The position numbers and the translations under genes were made by a program. The notes under the pieces were generated by a model that had not been told where the DNA came from, made no database searches, and was given only the letters and a program-made list of their open reading frames with translations. This document shows, piece after piece, positions 48,556 through 60,069 of a stretch of DNA of 64,000 nt (within the stretch, counting starts at the first letter, position 1; each line of letters starts with the position of its first letter). Location of the stretch: the NCBI GenBank assembly GCA_018907035.1, contig JACCIC010000187.1, forward strand, positions 434,001 to 498,000, in the 5' to 3' direction. This DNA comes from Sycobia sp. Sy_11 (taxonomy: Eukaryota > Arthropoda > Insecta > Hymenoptera > Epichrysomallidae).

Positions 48556-48980
48556 CACGGGGCCTTTCAACTTTTTATCCGGCTCCCCCTCCCACCAGCA
48601 CAGCAACACAGATATTCGAGCACGAGTAAGGGACGGTCGGGTAAAAAGAAGCGGCGGTACATAAACAGTGTCCAGCGTTCATTGCCGATGTTAAAACCAA
48701 CGGGCGGGGGGGGGGAGGGAAGCTGTAGAGGATAAAAAAATATATTTACGAGCTCGCGCGGCGGTATATTCATAAGGGCGTGCCGCGCGATTTCGTATAA
48801 ATAATAATCCTAAAAGTTCATCGGCTCCTCCCGGGCTGACGAGCGCGCGCTACCGCGCACTAGCTGTGACTGTGGGAAACGAGCCCCGTGGATTCCCCGA
48901 GGTCTGTTTCACGCTTCACGGGACGTGTATAATGTTATGCTTTACCGGGGCTATTTAAGGCAGATAACAAAAAAATAACG

Positions 48981-48985
<5 letters not shown>

Positions 48986-49019
<34 letters not shown>

Positions 49020-49021
49020 GA
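48986..49021. repeat. (GA)n microsatellite
   Basis: GA run with one TA interruption. Confidence 0.94.
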
Positions 49022-49050
49022 TTGCTCCTTAAAATTTTTTAGATTATATG

Positions 49051-49071
49051 CTATATATATATATATATATA
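49051..49071. repeat. (AT)n tract
   Basis: Short AT run. Confidence 0.9.
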
Positions 49072-49540
49072 GAACATTTTTGCTGCGTGCTTGCACGTGT
49101 TTACAGTGAAAAACTATCGGATCGTCGAATTATCCTCTCGTGCCTCTTAATTCCTGCATTGAATAAATTTAGATGCAGAATTAACGTGATTACGTCCGCG
49201 TACAAGAACGCAATAGGTATAATGGAGTTTTAGATATGCTCGCTTCTAACGTTTGTCATTTGTCGCTCAGAGTCGAGCTTCGGTGGCAAATTAACATGCA
49301 GGTTGTACGACAAATTCATGCACTACTCTTAGTTATAATTTTTTTTTCTATAACGGAATGAGTAAAACTAAATTTTTGTCAAATCTTCTAAGTTCAATTG
49401 AAACTTGAGTAACGTCTTTACATCTCTAATGAAAAACAGATAACGTTTTTTAACCATTTTGAAATTTCTTTTTGCGATATCTTTGCCCTAAGTTTAATGA
49501 TTATTTACAATTTATATTTGAATTCTTCATATATTAATAG

Positions 49541-49596
<56 letters not shown>

Positions 49597-50450
49597 CAAT
49601 GACGTAAGAGAAAATCTGGTTCGTCCGTGAGAAGCGCGGTAAAACAACGCGCAAGAAGTTATAGTGCCTTAAATCGAATTTTACACACTCCGTTATAGAA
49701 AAAAAAAAGCTTTAAAAGATTCAAAGAGTAAATTTTTCACCACTCATTGCTCTGGCAGCAAGCGACATCACCAGCTCTATGCGATCGTCTAATTCAGATG
49801 TCGATCTTTTCAACTACATATACTTTAAGGGCAAATTTACGCACTTTTCTTTTGGGCAAGGTATCAATGCCTTCCCCACTTTTCCTTGATCGCTTTGCTA
49901 ATTTTCCAATTTTCACAACGATCGAATAAATTTCGACCAATCTACGCTCTATCTATTTAGCTATCTATCCCCATCGCACTCTGCTCATTCTTGGACAATG
50001 CTTCGAACATCCTTCTCCATTCGTCGGTCCGCTCTCTTCTCTATCGACACAGTTGGCGCACTCTGCAGAAATGAACAAAAAAAAAAAACAAAAACAAAAA
50101 TTCTTAGGAAAGAAATCCCAATCCGTTCGGCCGTGACTTTCGCGGCATTTATCAAAGGAGCGGACCCCGCCTATCATCCCTCCTCGCCCGTAGTGACAAC
50201 AAATTGCCAAACTTTCCGCCGTCGCACTCTCACACGCCTGCTACATATTATGCAGTAGAAGGATCATACAGGAGCGATATTTTCTTCGAAAACTGCGCGA
50301 GGCACAGATTCACCACAGATTCACAAACGATGCACCTGTACACACTGGACCGATGCAATGACGATTCTCGGCCGAGAGGCCGCGCGGACGATGGACGAGA
50401 ACGAAAGCGGAAAAAAACAAACAAACAAAAACAAAAACGAACAACAACGA
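49072..50450. other. AT-rich non-coding stretch
   Basis: One long (AT)n and A-rich runs near 50.08 and 50.41 kb; no supported ORF. Confidence 0.45.
49543..49593. repeat. (AT)n microsatellite
   Basis: About 25 units. Confidence 0.96.
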
Positions 50451-50597
50451 CGACAACATCAATAAACGACACCCTCTGTGAAGCGCCGATCGAAATCCGT
50501 CACAGAGCGACTCGCGTCCGCGCTCAGCCGGTCTCTCCGTATCGGAGCCAGCCAAAGTCGGCACTGAGGACGGCGGCAGCGGCGCGCCGCCACAGTG

Positions 50598-50598
<1 letters not shown>

Positions 50599-50641
<43 letters not shown>

Positions 50642-50642
50642 G
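50599..50642. repeat. (GA)n microsatellite
   Basis: About 15 units, then AAAGAGAGA. Confidence 0.95.
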
Positions 50643-50692
50643 GAGTCCCGTCGAAGAGACGAGAAAAGGGAGAAGTCTCTCGGAAAGAGATA

Positions 50693-50731
50693 GAGAGCGA
50701 GAGAGAGTGAGAGAGAGAGAGAGAGAGAGAG
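50693..50731. repeat. Imperfect (GA)n tract
   Basis: GA run broken by GCGA and GTGA. Confidence 0.93.
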
Positions 50732-50915
50732 ATTCAGCCGGGCCTGGCTATACACCCGGTCCGCGCAGAGCGCAGTAAGAGCGAGAAGGAGGACGGCGGC
50801 GGCGGCGGCCGCTGGCGGAAGGGTGGGGGTTGACGAGGGGCCCGAGGGCCCATAGCCGGTGAACGACGGGGTCGCCGCTGCGCAGTCGCGGCGACGAGCC
50901 GAGCTGCTGGTGTGC

Positions 50916-50973
<58 letters not shown>
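50916..50973. repeat. (AT)n microsatellite
   Basis: AT run with one ACAT break. Confidence 0.95.
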
Positions 50974-50975
<2 letters not shown>

Positions 50976-53900
50976 GCACTCTCGCTCACTACTCGCTCGA
51001 CGAGGCTCGCACTAAATGTTGCTTTTAAGTGTCTCGACCCACCCTACTACTACTACTTGCCTTTCCTCTCCTCCCCCCCTCCTCCACTCCCTACCTCATT
51101 CCCAAGCGCCCGAGAAGCTCTCAGCCCGCTTTATATACGTCATCGAATCATCGCGAGCTTTCCACGACGTTCGCTCCCTACGCCCGCCTCCTCCTCCACC
51201 TCCGGCTCTCGGTCTCGCCTTCGACGAGGATTCGCCTCGCGTTGCAATATTTTTCGCCCCTGTCGACTCTCGACCCTAATGCAAATTCAATGAGAGTTTT
51301 AAAGGGGCTCTTTATTATCTCAATTAGGACGGGACGAGGTAGCTCGCGATGATGCTGCCCCACGTGTGCGTGCGTCTATATACAAAGATTTGCGGGTTGC
51401 CAGACTATCTGTGCTCGAGTGGATGAGGGATAAGAGGGATTCAAGTACATTTTTTTTATCGACATTGTGTTTGTGTCGAATCGACAGACAATGTACTACG
51501 ATCTGGTAATAAAAGACCAAGAAAAAGAACCTTGATAAGAAGTTGAATCAGCTCTTGAATCCAATTCTGTAGCTAATATTTGAGGTTTAGAAGGCTCAAA
51601 GAGACATATCATCTTAATTCACCAAATGCAAAAAGAAACACTTGAAATATGTTATGTATAGTATATATAAAACGTAACTTGTCATAGAATAAGTGGGCAG
51701 TATTACATATAGTTTGAGCTGTTGAAGACTTATTTATATCCACATGAGTTAAAGTTCTAGTAGGAAGTGCGAGTACATACAAAATTCAAATTAAGCGAGT
51801 ATAGGATCTCAATGAAATCAAAAGAACAAGTAAGCTCACATTTGAGGATATTTTTAAATGCATATGTTATCATATATGGGCTCATTTGATTCATTGGTCT
51901 CATTAATATTCGATATTCAGAAATTTGGATTTCGTACGTATTTTTTACTGTATTTCCAAATTATGTGATTGAAATAGAGCTTACATTCCTGAAATTATCG
52001 ATAGTCATGTATATACTTATGAAGAAAAGATGAATGTTCTATATACTATTCGTAACATGTGCTGTTTTTTACTTTGTAATTGAACAGTTGTGGTTTTATT
52101 TATTACAATTTTATTCATTCAATCAAGAGATTTTAAAAAGCTTTTGTTCCATCACATTTTTACAGAAACTACGAGGGCCACGCGTTTCTTGACGTCCTCG
52201 TTCATTGGGTGCCAAAGTTCCTTTTGGAGTCAAACGATATTTATTATTGGGAAGAATTCTTTTGAAATATCCATTTCTGCTTATTTCTTTCTGAATATTT
52301 TTACGTATCATAGTACACGTACGTATTAAATTTTGATAGCGTGTATCCTTCTGAGATTTTCACACTTTCAAAAAGCTCACTCCTCAACATTTACTCAAAT
52401 TCGAATACTACTGATCCCTCGCCATCGTACAAAAGCTTTAGTCTTTATCTACTCTATATTTAGCCAACAAAATGGTTCTCCGAGAAAAAGTTCCATTCCC
52501 AAATCGAGGACAAAGTTCAGCATCGAATATCCGCCGCAAAATCTTACAGGTATTCCGATCGATAAATCCATTTGTGTCTTCACAAGAAACTATACGTTTT
52601 CGTCGCGTACTTTTGAAAATGCTGGACAAAACGCGCCATAGCCTCTCTGTGACTACCAAAATTATTCGAACGCAGGATTGCCCACCGATAAAAATCACCC
52701 GTTCCTCACGGTAGACGAAGGAGCTAACTGTATGCACCCCGAAGTTCTTGCGTTCTAACTTTTCGTTTCGCGTTTTAAAAGAATTTAACTCACCGAATAC
52801 TTGAACGTATTAATCGTTTCCCTGAAATGTTCTATCTCTACCGGCAGCTTGAAAATGAATGTATCTAGGGCACGTATGATATTTTTAAAATAAATACGTT
52901 GTGATACTTTGTTATTGAACGCAAAGTATAATTCGTTTGTGCTTTGCAGTTATCGTTTTTAAAGTATCTTTAAAATAATCATAATTCTTTTCCAGGCTTT
53001 ATTAGTTAAAAAACACCCGTGCAATACTTCTATATACCGAGTGCGCTACGTGCCGGAACGTCCTTTAACTAAAAAAAAAAAAAAGAAAAAATGCCTTCCA
53101 ACGACACGAGACGCCGACGCGCGTTCCATTATCCGTCTTATATTCTTAATACGCGACGATAAAACAGTCCGCGAGATGATCGTTCGAGATTCTTTTCGGC
53201 CTCCCGTAATTATAATTGGACCGATTGTCGCGGCCGGACGCCGCGCCGTAACGACGAGGCGCGCAGCCGATTGCGAAACCTCATATCGTTAAACTTTTAT
53301 AAAGTTTTACTAATAACTAATTAGGAGGAATTTCAGTGGAGGGCTGCCACGGCGCAACGAGGAGAGCCGCAAATGAGGTTCTTCCCGAGAAAAGTATACG
53401 AGATGGAGAGCGGGGGGTGGGAATGTTATCGCGTAACGCCGCGAGAGATCGCGAGATATAGGGATGAGACACTGTCGTTGGGTACGAGAAAAAGGTGGAA
53501 TTACGTTGGGAGACGCGTAAATATTTTCGACTAATGTCATTGATTAAATATAATGCTTTTTACACAGTGTACTGTTTTTTATTTAAAAATCAATTAAATC
53601 AAATTATTTGTCGTTAAAAATCATAAACTAGCAAATGCAACAATTTCAATACATTTTAAATACCATGTAAATGTCAAGTGTCTCTTTTCATTTAATTGTT
53701 AGCTGTGTGGGTTTTATCACATTTCCACTCCTTTCATACGTTATTTATTAATTTTTGTTACTTGTATATAGTGCTTTTAATAATTTTGGTAATTGATTAT
53801 ATACTTTTCATACTTTGGATGACTTGTTTTATCTTTTATAATTGTAGACAATCTAGGTAGTGTTATCCTATTATATTTGTTATTGTAGTATTTATCTTTC

Positions 53901-54940
53901 TATATTAATCAAGTGCAAATGTTTGCGTTAAATCATACAATTGAAAAAAATAGTCTTTGAAATCGATTAACAGTGAATGTATGTAGGATGAATTTAAAAT
54001 GAAAAAAAAATCGTTTCGTGAATAATCGAGCTTTTTAATTTTATGTTATTTGTAGGAGATTCGATCAATGTATAGAAGATCATAAAAATTCCATCGTATA
54101 CATTTTCAATTTTTAGAATTTTATTTTTTCTTCAGATCATTATTGAGAGAAAATGAGCAAAAGACCGGACTTTAGCGGGGACTGGCGAACCACTACAAGA
54201 TAATCTATATACAGACGTATGTCGCTCCAGCTGAAACACGAATAATATCGTAGACGGTAACGACGTAATTATGTCCCGTTCGATAGGAGAGGGTTAAAAA
54301 TACAAATCGCTCGATATAGAAAGTCTCACTCCGAGCGGCGTCGATTTAACACCGTAGTAACGCATTTAAAAAAAAAAACTCAAAATCGCCAGAGAATGTC
54401 GTTTAATAATATCTCAAATTTGTAAAGTAGTAAAAACGAAAACGCAAATCTTATCATTTTCTCGTTCGACCTTTTTCATAAATTATAATTAATCACTATT
54501 AGCTTTCGTTAGTTTTCGCGATAACGTCATCTTTCGCCGTCCCCGACAACAAATAAGAGCAGACAGAAAAAAGCAACATTGCAGAGGGCCTGCAGAACGT
54601 TTCATTAATAGAAATATCTTTGCACATCTTCGTCGTTCAGGAGACGATAAAACGACACTTTCTTCGGGAGTAAAAGCGCGAAGATCGGCAATCCGCCCGG
54701 CTGTTTAACGAGCGACGTTTTATTTTAATCTCTCGCGCCTTACGTAAGCGCGTGTCTGTGTTTGCGCGCGCGCGCGATATGATCGATGGGACACGGGTTA
54801 CGTTTTCTCAGCCGCTTTTTTCCCCTGTTATTTATCCAAGCTCGCTCAGCTTCCCGCGTGTCTCTTACAAAGTATCCCGTACGCCCGGGCGTCCGACTTT
54901 GTTTTTCTTTTGCGAGCCTATAGAATATACACGCTTATTA
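50974..54940. other. Non-coding stretch
   Basis: Pyrimidine-rich at 51.04-51.25 kb. The 52.1-52.74 kb part has open frames on both strands (for example HAFLDVLVHWVPKFLLE on the plus strand) that may be decayed coding sequence but lack start or splice sites. The remainder is AT-rich with a GC-rich patch at 53.1-53.3 kb. Confidence 0.4.
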
Positions 54941-54947
54941 TTCATAA

Positions 54948-55030
54948 TGTATATGTACGTTCGGTTGCGCTTTTGGCAAATTCATCACGGTCTCTGCGAC
55001 TCGAGAGATACGTTCGAGGCGGCTGTTAAG
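54948..55030 (+). CDS. Weak exon candidate ending at a consensus donor
   Basis: An ATG with A at -3 starts MYMYVRLRFWQIHHGL and runs 27 full codons and more to GTTAAG|GTAAGGCTAG, matching the donor consensus. The frame is open much further upstream (from about 54.75 kb). A second frame is open through the same stretch, so the assignment is uncertain. Unrecognised. Confidence 0.22.
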
Positions 55031-55908
55031 GTAAGGCTAGAACGTTCCAAAATTAATTTTCTAATGAATTTTTTTTTAATTTGGCATGCGCATTAAGCAC
55101 AATGATTTATAAGCTGTGAAAATTTCAAAAAGTTATAACCATTTGAAATTTAGATTTTAACACGTAATTTCGAATTTCTCTGAGACATTTCTCTGCATAG
55201 TAAAGAAACTCTTCCCTCTTTTTATATAATTATAATGTAAGTTAAGAACAACGTATTTATATTAATAAAAATGAAAGTGGACCGAAGTTTTTTTCATAAA
55301 GTCGATCTAAAAAGTATAGTTTCGATGATTTTTGACAAATTGCCCAGCGAGAGAACTTGCTACTTGGCAACTTCGAACGATGTATAGCCATAAGGTAGAA
55401 ATTTTTGCAGACGGGATTGAGTGAAAACGGCAGCTACAAAAAAAATTCCATCCACGATGTTGAACTTGAGTAAGGTAGGAAAGGCAATTCGATTGCAAAA
55501 AATTTAACTATATTTAAAGCATCTGAAATTAAGATGCATTCTTATGTAAGTATATTATAGCGGTCACTGATACACTACTGCCTCTACTACGCGCGCGCAC
55601 ATGCATAGCCGGGTATTGCAATTTTTTCAACAACTGCTCGGTCGATTTTCAAAATTTTTTCAACGAATATACTGCTATTAATTTAATCTGCAATATAATT
55701 ACCTTTTTTAAAAAATAGTACAGAGATTTTTTTCATATGCAAAATATCTGTCTTACTCAATATTAGGAATAAAAATTTGTAAGACGCGGACGATTGTCAA
55801 GAACTACCTAATAAAAATAATATCTCGGGCGAAAAAATAAAACAATATATCTGTGCAAATACGATTAGGACTGGAGTTGTACTGAAATCTTCATGTCCGA
55901 TAGATCTA
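55031..55908. other. AT-rich flank of the mariner
   Basis: No coding signal; the element inserted at a TA within unique AT-rich DNA. Confidence 0.5.
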
Positions 55909-55940
55909 TCAGGTATGTGAATAAGTCTTTCCCGTTTTTT
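55909..55940. repeat. Mariner terminal inverted repeat (transposase 3' side)
   Basis: The 32-bp end begins TCAGGTATGTGAATAAG and lies directly inside the TA at 55907-55908. It matches the opposite end at 29 of 32 positions. It is the expected transposase binding and cleavage site. Confidence 0.93.
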
Positions 55941-55984
55941 TTCAAATTTTGAACCTTTATTGTGAAAAAATGGTTACAAATGAA

Positions 55985-57028
55985 TTATTGAAAGTATTGG
56001 CCATCGCTAACTACAACTTTTTCCCATCTTTCTGGCAACATACGAATCCCGTTGCGAAAAAATTCGACCGGTTTGGCCTCTATCCAGTCATCCACCCATT
56101 TTTTGGCTTCCTCGTAGGAATGGAAGTGCTGGTCAGCCAGGCCATGCGTCATCGATCTGAAGAGATGGTAATCAGACGGAGCAACGTCTGGACTATACGG
56201 CGGGTGGGGTAGGACTTCCCATTTGAGCGTTTCTAAGTATGTTTTCACCGGCGGTGCAACATGTGGGCGAGCATTGTCATGTTGCAAAATAACTTTGTCG
56301 TGCCTGTCGGAGTATTGTGGCCGTTTTTCTCGCAGTGCGCGGCTCAAACGCATCAATTGTTGTCGATAGACCTCGCCTGTGATCCTTTCATTCGGTTTCA
56401 GAAGCTCATAGTAAACCACACCTAGCTGGTCCCACCATATACAGAGCATGAGCTTGGCGCCATGAATATTTGGCTTGGCCGTCGATGATGATGCATGGCC
56501 GGGTAGTCCCCATGATTTTCTTCGCTTCGGATTATCGTAACGTATCCACTTTTCATCGCCAGTCACGATACGATGCAGAAAACCCTTTCTTTTATGTCGC
56601 TGAAGCAGCTGTTCGCAAGTGAAAAAACGCCGTTCGACGTCTCTCAGCTTCAGTTCGTACGACACCCAATTTCCTTGCTTTTGGATCATTCCCATGGCTT
56701 TCAAACGCTTGGAAATGGTTGTTCGGTCAACTCCCAATGCTTCAGCAAGTTCTTCTTGCGTTTGACAAGAATCTTCATCAAGCAAAGTCGCCAATTCTCG
56801 ATCTTCAAAGATTTGCGGCCGCCCGGAACGCTCCTTGTCTTCCACGTCGAAATCACCGCTTTTGAAGCGTCGAAACCATCCGCGAACACTTGAATCATCG
56901 ACACAACCTTCTCCATAAGCCTCCTGAAGCAATCGATGCGTCTCGGCAGCAGATTTCTTCAAATTGAACCAATAAAGTGAAACTTCCCGCAAATGACGTC
57001 GACTCGGCTCAAATTTCGACATTTTCAC
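55985..57028 (-). CDS. Mariner transposase, D,D34D, apparently intact
   Basis: A 347-residue transposase that would bind the element's inverted repeats and catalyse cut-and-paste transposition into TA sites in the nucleus. The N-terminal half (about 1-115) holds the paired helix-turn-helix region, with RFKSGDFDVEDKE at 54-66 and a second helical unit at 88-112. The linker WVSYEL (121-126) stands where mariners usually have WVPHEL, so P and H are replaced. The catalytic triad is D158 (TGDEKW), D251 (HDNARPH) and D286 (APSDYHLF), with 34 residues between the last two, as the family requires. The C-terminus reads LPERWEKVVVSDGQYF, typical of mauritiana/cecropia-like mariners. Length is normal for the family. 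The start is the first ATG; a second ATG follows two codons later. Subfamily placement is from recognised motifs only. Confidence 0.95.
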   Translation of the reverse strand: MKMSKFEPSRRHLREVSLYWFNLKKSAAETHRLLQEAYGEGCVDDSSVRGWFRRFKSGDFDVEDKERSGRPQIFEDRELATLLDEDSCQTQEELAEALGVDRTTISKRLKAMGMIQKQGNWVSYELKLRDVERRFFTCEQLLQRHKRKGFLHRIVTGDEKWIRYDNPKRRKSWGLPGHASSSTAKPNIHGAKLMLCIWWDQLGVVYYELLKPNERITGEVYRQQLMRLSRALREKRPQYSDRHDKVILQHDNARPHVAPPVKTYLETLKWEVLPHPPYSPDVAPSDYHLFRSMTHGLADQHFHSYEEAKKWVDDWIEAKPVEFFRNGIRMLPERWEKVVVSDGQYFQ

Positions 57029-57162
57029 GATATCAAAAATTTATGATGCGAAAAAATTTTAACTAATGTGTTAGTATGGAATTGTTGACATATGAATAAG
57101 CTTTGATTATGACATATGTAACCATTGAATACTCGCACAGTATTGGTGGCGCCATCTCTTAC

Positions 57163-57194
57163 AAAAAACGGGAAAGACTTATTCACACTCCTAA
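57163..57194. repeat. Mariner terminal inverted repeat (transposase 5' side)
   Basis: Read inwards on the minus strand this end starts TTAGGAGTGTGAATAAG and ends in a run of T, mirroring the other end. It is followed outside by TA at 57195-57196, the second copy of the target duplication. Confidence 0.93.
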
Positions 57195-57241
57195 TACGAT
57201 TTTGAAGAGAGTCTTGATTATATTGCGACAAAAACTGCACT

Positions 57242-57526
57242 CTATATATACCTCTCATAACATACTCTAATAAACCGTGCATCTTCGATCATGTTTGGCA
57301 TGGTCAAGCTCGCTCGTTTTCGAAGTACGATTTTGCCAGATTTTTTTCTATACAATTTGTTCATCGAATCATCGTATGCATTATCCTGTATATATATGTG
57401 TCGTGCTATGTTGTAGTAAGCCAGTGGAAGGCTAGTCAAAATTTGCTGAAACCCTCTACCCCTAACGCATATACCATAAGGCTGCCGTAAAAATTCATTG
57501 AGCACGACTGAGCGAGACGTAAGACC
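57242..57526 (-). other. Unassigned open frame next to the mariner
   Basis: A minus-strand frame of about 94 codons without an ATG near its start. It follows an acceptor-like pyrimidine stretch CTTACGTCTCGCTCAG and ends in a TAG at the edge of the mariner flank. The peptide has mixed composition (for example GFQQILTSLPLAYYNIARH). It could be a terminal exon or chance; several such frames are expected in 64 kb. Confidence 0.15.
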
Positions 57527-57810
57527 TTAAGTTTTCAGCATAAACGATTGTGTATATATGCGCTATGAAAATATTGTTCTTTGTTTCTTTTTTTGTTCGC
57601 TAACAAATCTATATACTTATTCCGCAAGTTTCTTGTATATATATAGATACAAGCAAATGCAAATTTGTGTGCATCATTAATGGGGAGGGACAAATATGCA
57701 AATTTTAACCTCGAAATTTTCTCGAGGTGAAAGATTTATTTACTGTCAAGAGGTATATATAATTAAGCGCATTCACTTAGCGGCGCTTTAAAAATCGACG
57801 AACTTAACTG

Positions 57811-57811
<1 letters not shown>

Positions 57812-57850
<39 letters not shown>

Positions 57851-57852
57851 AT
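57812..57852. repeat. (GT)n microsatellite
   Basis: GT run with ATGT and ATAT units at its end. Confidence 0.95.
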
Positions 57853-57981
57853 GTTTTTTTGTGTGTAGAAAAATTCTCATGCGATATACAAAACGGCGAT
57901 TTTTTTATTATCTATATGTGTTAACAAAATACGTTTCTACCGTTAGTAATACTTGTCTCTCTTTCAACCCGCCCATTGCGA

Positions 57982-57983
<2 letters not shown>

Positions 57984-58022
<39 letters not shown>
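57984..58022. repeat. (AT)n microsatellite
   Basis: Uninterrupted AT run. Confidence 0.96.
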
Positions 58023-58023
<1 letters not shown>

Positions 58024-58685
58024 CTCGATTTGCTTTTTAAACTCGCGGAACGTACTTTGAAAGCGAGGAGGCTCCTCTACGTGACTCTGTATATATATAA
58101 CAGTGGATTCCCCTCTTCTTATTTTGATTTACCACGGCAGTATTTCAATAACACACATTAAGGTGCAATTTTCCTATGGTCTGTAATCGCCTTTCCTCTA
58201 TGATCGTCGGTAGACACACACACATATATATATATATACTTTTTCCGCTCCAACTTTTTACTCCTCCCTCCCTCCCTCTCCTTCTCCCTGCCGATGCATT
58301 ATTGGCGCGCGAGCGAGCTTTCCTTTCCTTCGCCTCGGATATATGGAAGGCTAGAAATATAATGGTTTATTACAGGTGCAATTATTATACGATCCGCTGG
58401 TAAATGATTCGACACGAATTCACGCGCGCACACGTACAGAAACTATTACGGATGTATATATATATATCTATATATATACATACACACACATAACAGGTGT
58501 TCTATATCTCGTGGGATGAATACGAGATATCTGGATTACCAAGTACGTGGTGTGCATGTATGTCTTTCTCTCTCTCTCTTTCTCTCTCTCCTTCTCTCTC
58601 GTTTCGGCGGTCCAATACTTGCTTTGATAAGATCAAGTATACGCAACTGCTGCATAACGTTATTATTGCATATATGATTTAAAAG

Positions 58686-58720
<35 letters not shown>

Positions 58721-59490
58721 TATACATATACATACATACATATACATACATACATACATACATATATACGTATATATATATATATATATATATATACAGA
58801 CACCATACGTAGGTACATGGGCGCGAAGTGCACGTACGCACAGAGACACGGGCAGGCACGCACACCCGTAGAAGAAGTTTATCCCGGTCGTTTCCAGAGG
58901 GTAAATTAGCATATATGATGGGTATTAGCCCCCGGGACTGACGCGGCTCGCCTCGCTCTCGCTCCCGCGACTTTTAATTAACCAGCCTATAAATAGACAA
59001 TAAAACAGGAGGGGCGGGGGAGGCTCTCTCGTTAAAGTTCGTGCACCCTCCCTCCCTGCACTTTGCTGCCGGTGAGCTTCCACGCGGGACAATTTCGCCG
59101 TCCGCGAAAAACTTTTGACGACCGCAATTAGGCCGTCTAGTTACGCCGGGGTTTTAAAGCAATCGGAAGTCGCGGGGGTGGAGGTAGGGGGGGGGGCGAG
59201 GGCGAGGAAAAAGCGCGCCAACCCCCGTGGCGAAATACGCTCCCTCCCTCTGCCCCCCTCTCTCTCTCTCGCTCTCTCTCCCTCTTTCGTATATATTATT
59301 ACGCATATTCCCTCGCTCGCTCGCTCTTCCTCTATGGCTTGCTCTCTGGCTCTCCTGCACAGTATACACCTACCGTATCTCCGTGGATTTCTAATATGAG
59401 CCGGGGCGCGCGTGTGGGTATGCGCGTGGAGGATGCGCTCCTCGTGCATTATGGGAGAGAGACGGGGAAAAAGATGAAGAAGAAAGAGCG
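58023..59490. other. Non-coding stretch
   Basis: Contains the complex AT/CATA array at 58.7 kb, pyrimidine-rich runs near 58.57 and 59.25 kb and a GC-rich patch at 58.93-59.25 kb. Confidence 0.4.
58689..58797. repeat. Complex (AT)n-(CATA)n-(AT)n array
   Basis: AT runs flank a core of CATA units, roughly symmetrical; it resembles the 44.5-kb array on the opposite strand. Confidence 0.95.
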
Positions 59491-59493
59491 AGG

Positions 59494-59543
<50 letters not shown>
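59494..59543. repeat. (GA)n microsatellite
   Basis: About 21 units after GAC and GGGA interruptions. Confidence 0.95.
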
Positions 59544-59545
<2 letters not shown>

Positions 59546-59944
59546 TAGAGGGAGGGAGGTAGGGAACGGGGAAGAAGCAAACTGGACTGCAGACTCTTCG
59601 CCGGCCTTTCCTCTTCTTCTTCGCGCGCTCCCACATCTCCCCTTCCTTCGGCCATTCTACACTAATACCATTCCCCTTACCCCCTAACCGTATTCTCTTA
59701 TTCTTTCATTACACAGAATCTCCTTCTTATCCGCCCGTACTTTGATCCAATAACTGGTATTGTTTCTAATTTATGCAGAATATATATATGTATATTGCAT
59801 TAATGCAATACATGCACACTATATACTATTATTTATAGATTCTCCAGGCTAGGCAAACTCGTTTACATTGCATATTTTTATTAGCAAATTTTTTTTTAGA
59901 ATTTCATATATTCAGACGTATTATCAGCAATGTTTGATGATTAT

Positions 59945-60060
59945 ATTACTATTATTATTATTGTTGTTGTTGTTGTCATTGTTTTTGTTGTTGTTGTTGT
60001 TGTTGTATTTGTCGTTGCTGTTGCTGTTTCAGTCGCTGCATCTGTTGTTTTTGTCGTTGT
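59945..60060. repeat. (TTA)n-(TTG)n triplet array
   Basis: TTA units, then TTG units with GTCGTTGCTG interruptions. On the minus strand one frame reads as a Gln-rich run of about 27 residues (QRQKQQMQRLK...), but it stops at a TGA and has no start. Confidence 0.9.
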
Positions 60061-60069
60061 CTTTTATTA

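Larger units (their letters stand above)
50460..50915. promoter_or_regulatory. GC-rich and GA-rich block, possible promoter
   Basis: A CpG-rich island with two (GA)n tracts, a CGG triplet run (about 50793-50811) and no stable ORF. Flanking (GA)n plus CGG runs resemble insect 5' regions, but no transcript can be identified. Confidence 0.25.
55909..57194 (-). mobile_element. Full-length mariner (Tc1/mariner) transposon
   Basis: A 1286-bp element bounded by 32-bp terminal inverted repeats and flanked on both sides by TA, the target duplication expected for Tc1/mariner. The ends differ at only three positions (2, 6 and 7 from the outer edge); positions 8-32 are identical and contain the core AATAAGTCTTTCCCG. 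Inside is one uninterrupted transposase frame, with about 166 nt of 5' leader and 76 nt of 3' tail. An AATAAA signal lies in the tail on the minus strand (55956-55961). Total length fits the roughly 1.28 kb of classical mariners. No frameshift, internal deletion or nested insertion is visible, so this copy is young or selectively maintained. Structure is seen directly; mobility is inferred. Confidence 0.96.

Noticed and set aside
50204..50710. 168-codon ORF on the plus strand
   Set aside because: Open mainly because of A-rich and (GA)n repeats (Lys/Thr and Arg/Glu runs); no ordinary protein segment stands out.
56573..56893. Plus-strand ORF inside the mariner
   Set aside because: Antisense shadow of the transposase gene.
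59941..60069. Polyglutamine protein exon on the minus strand
   Set aside because: The Gln-rich frame ends in a TGA within the triplet array and has no ATG or splice sites.
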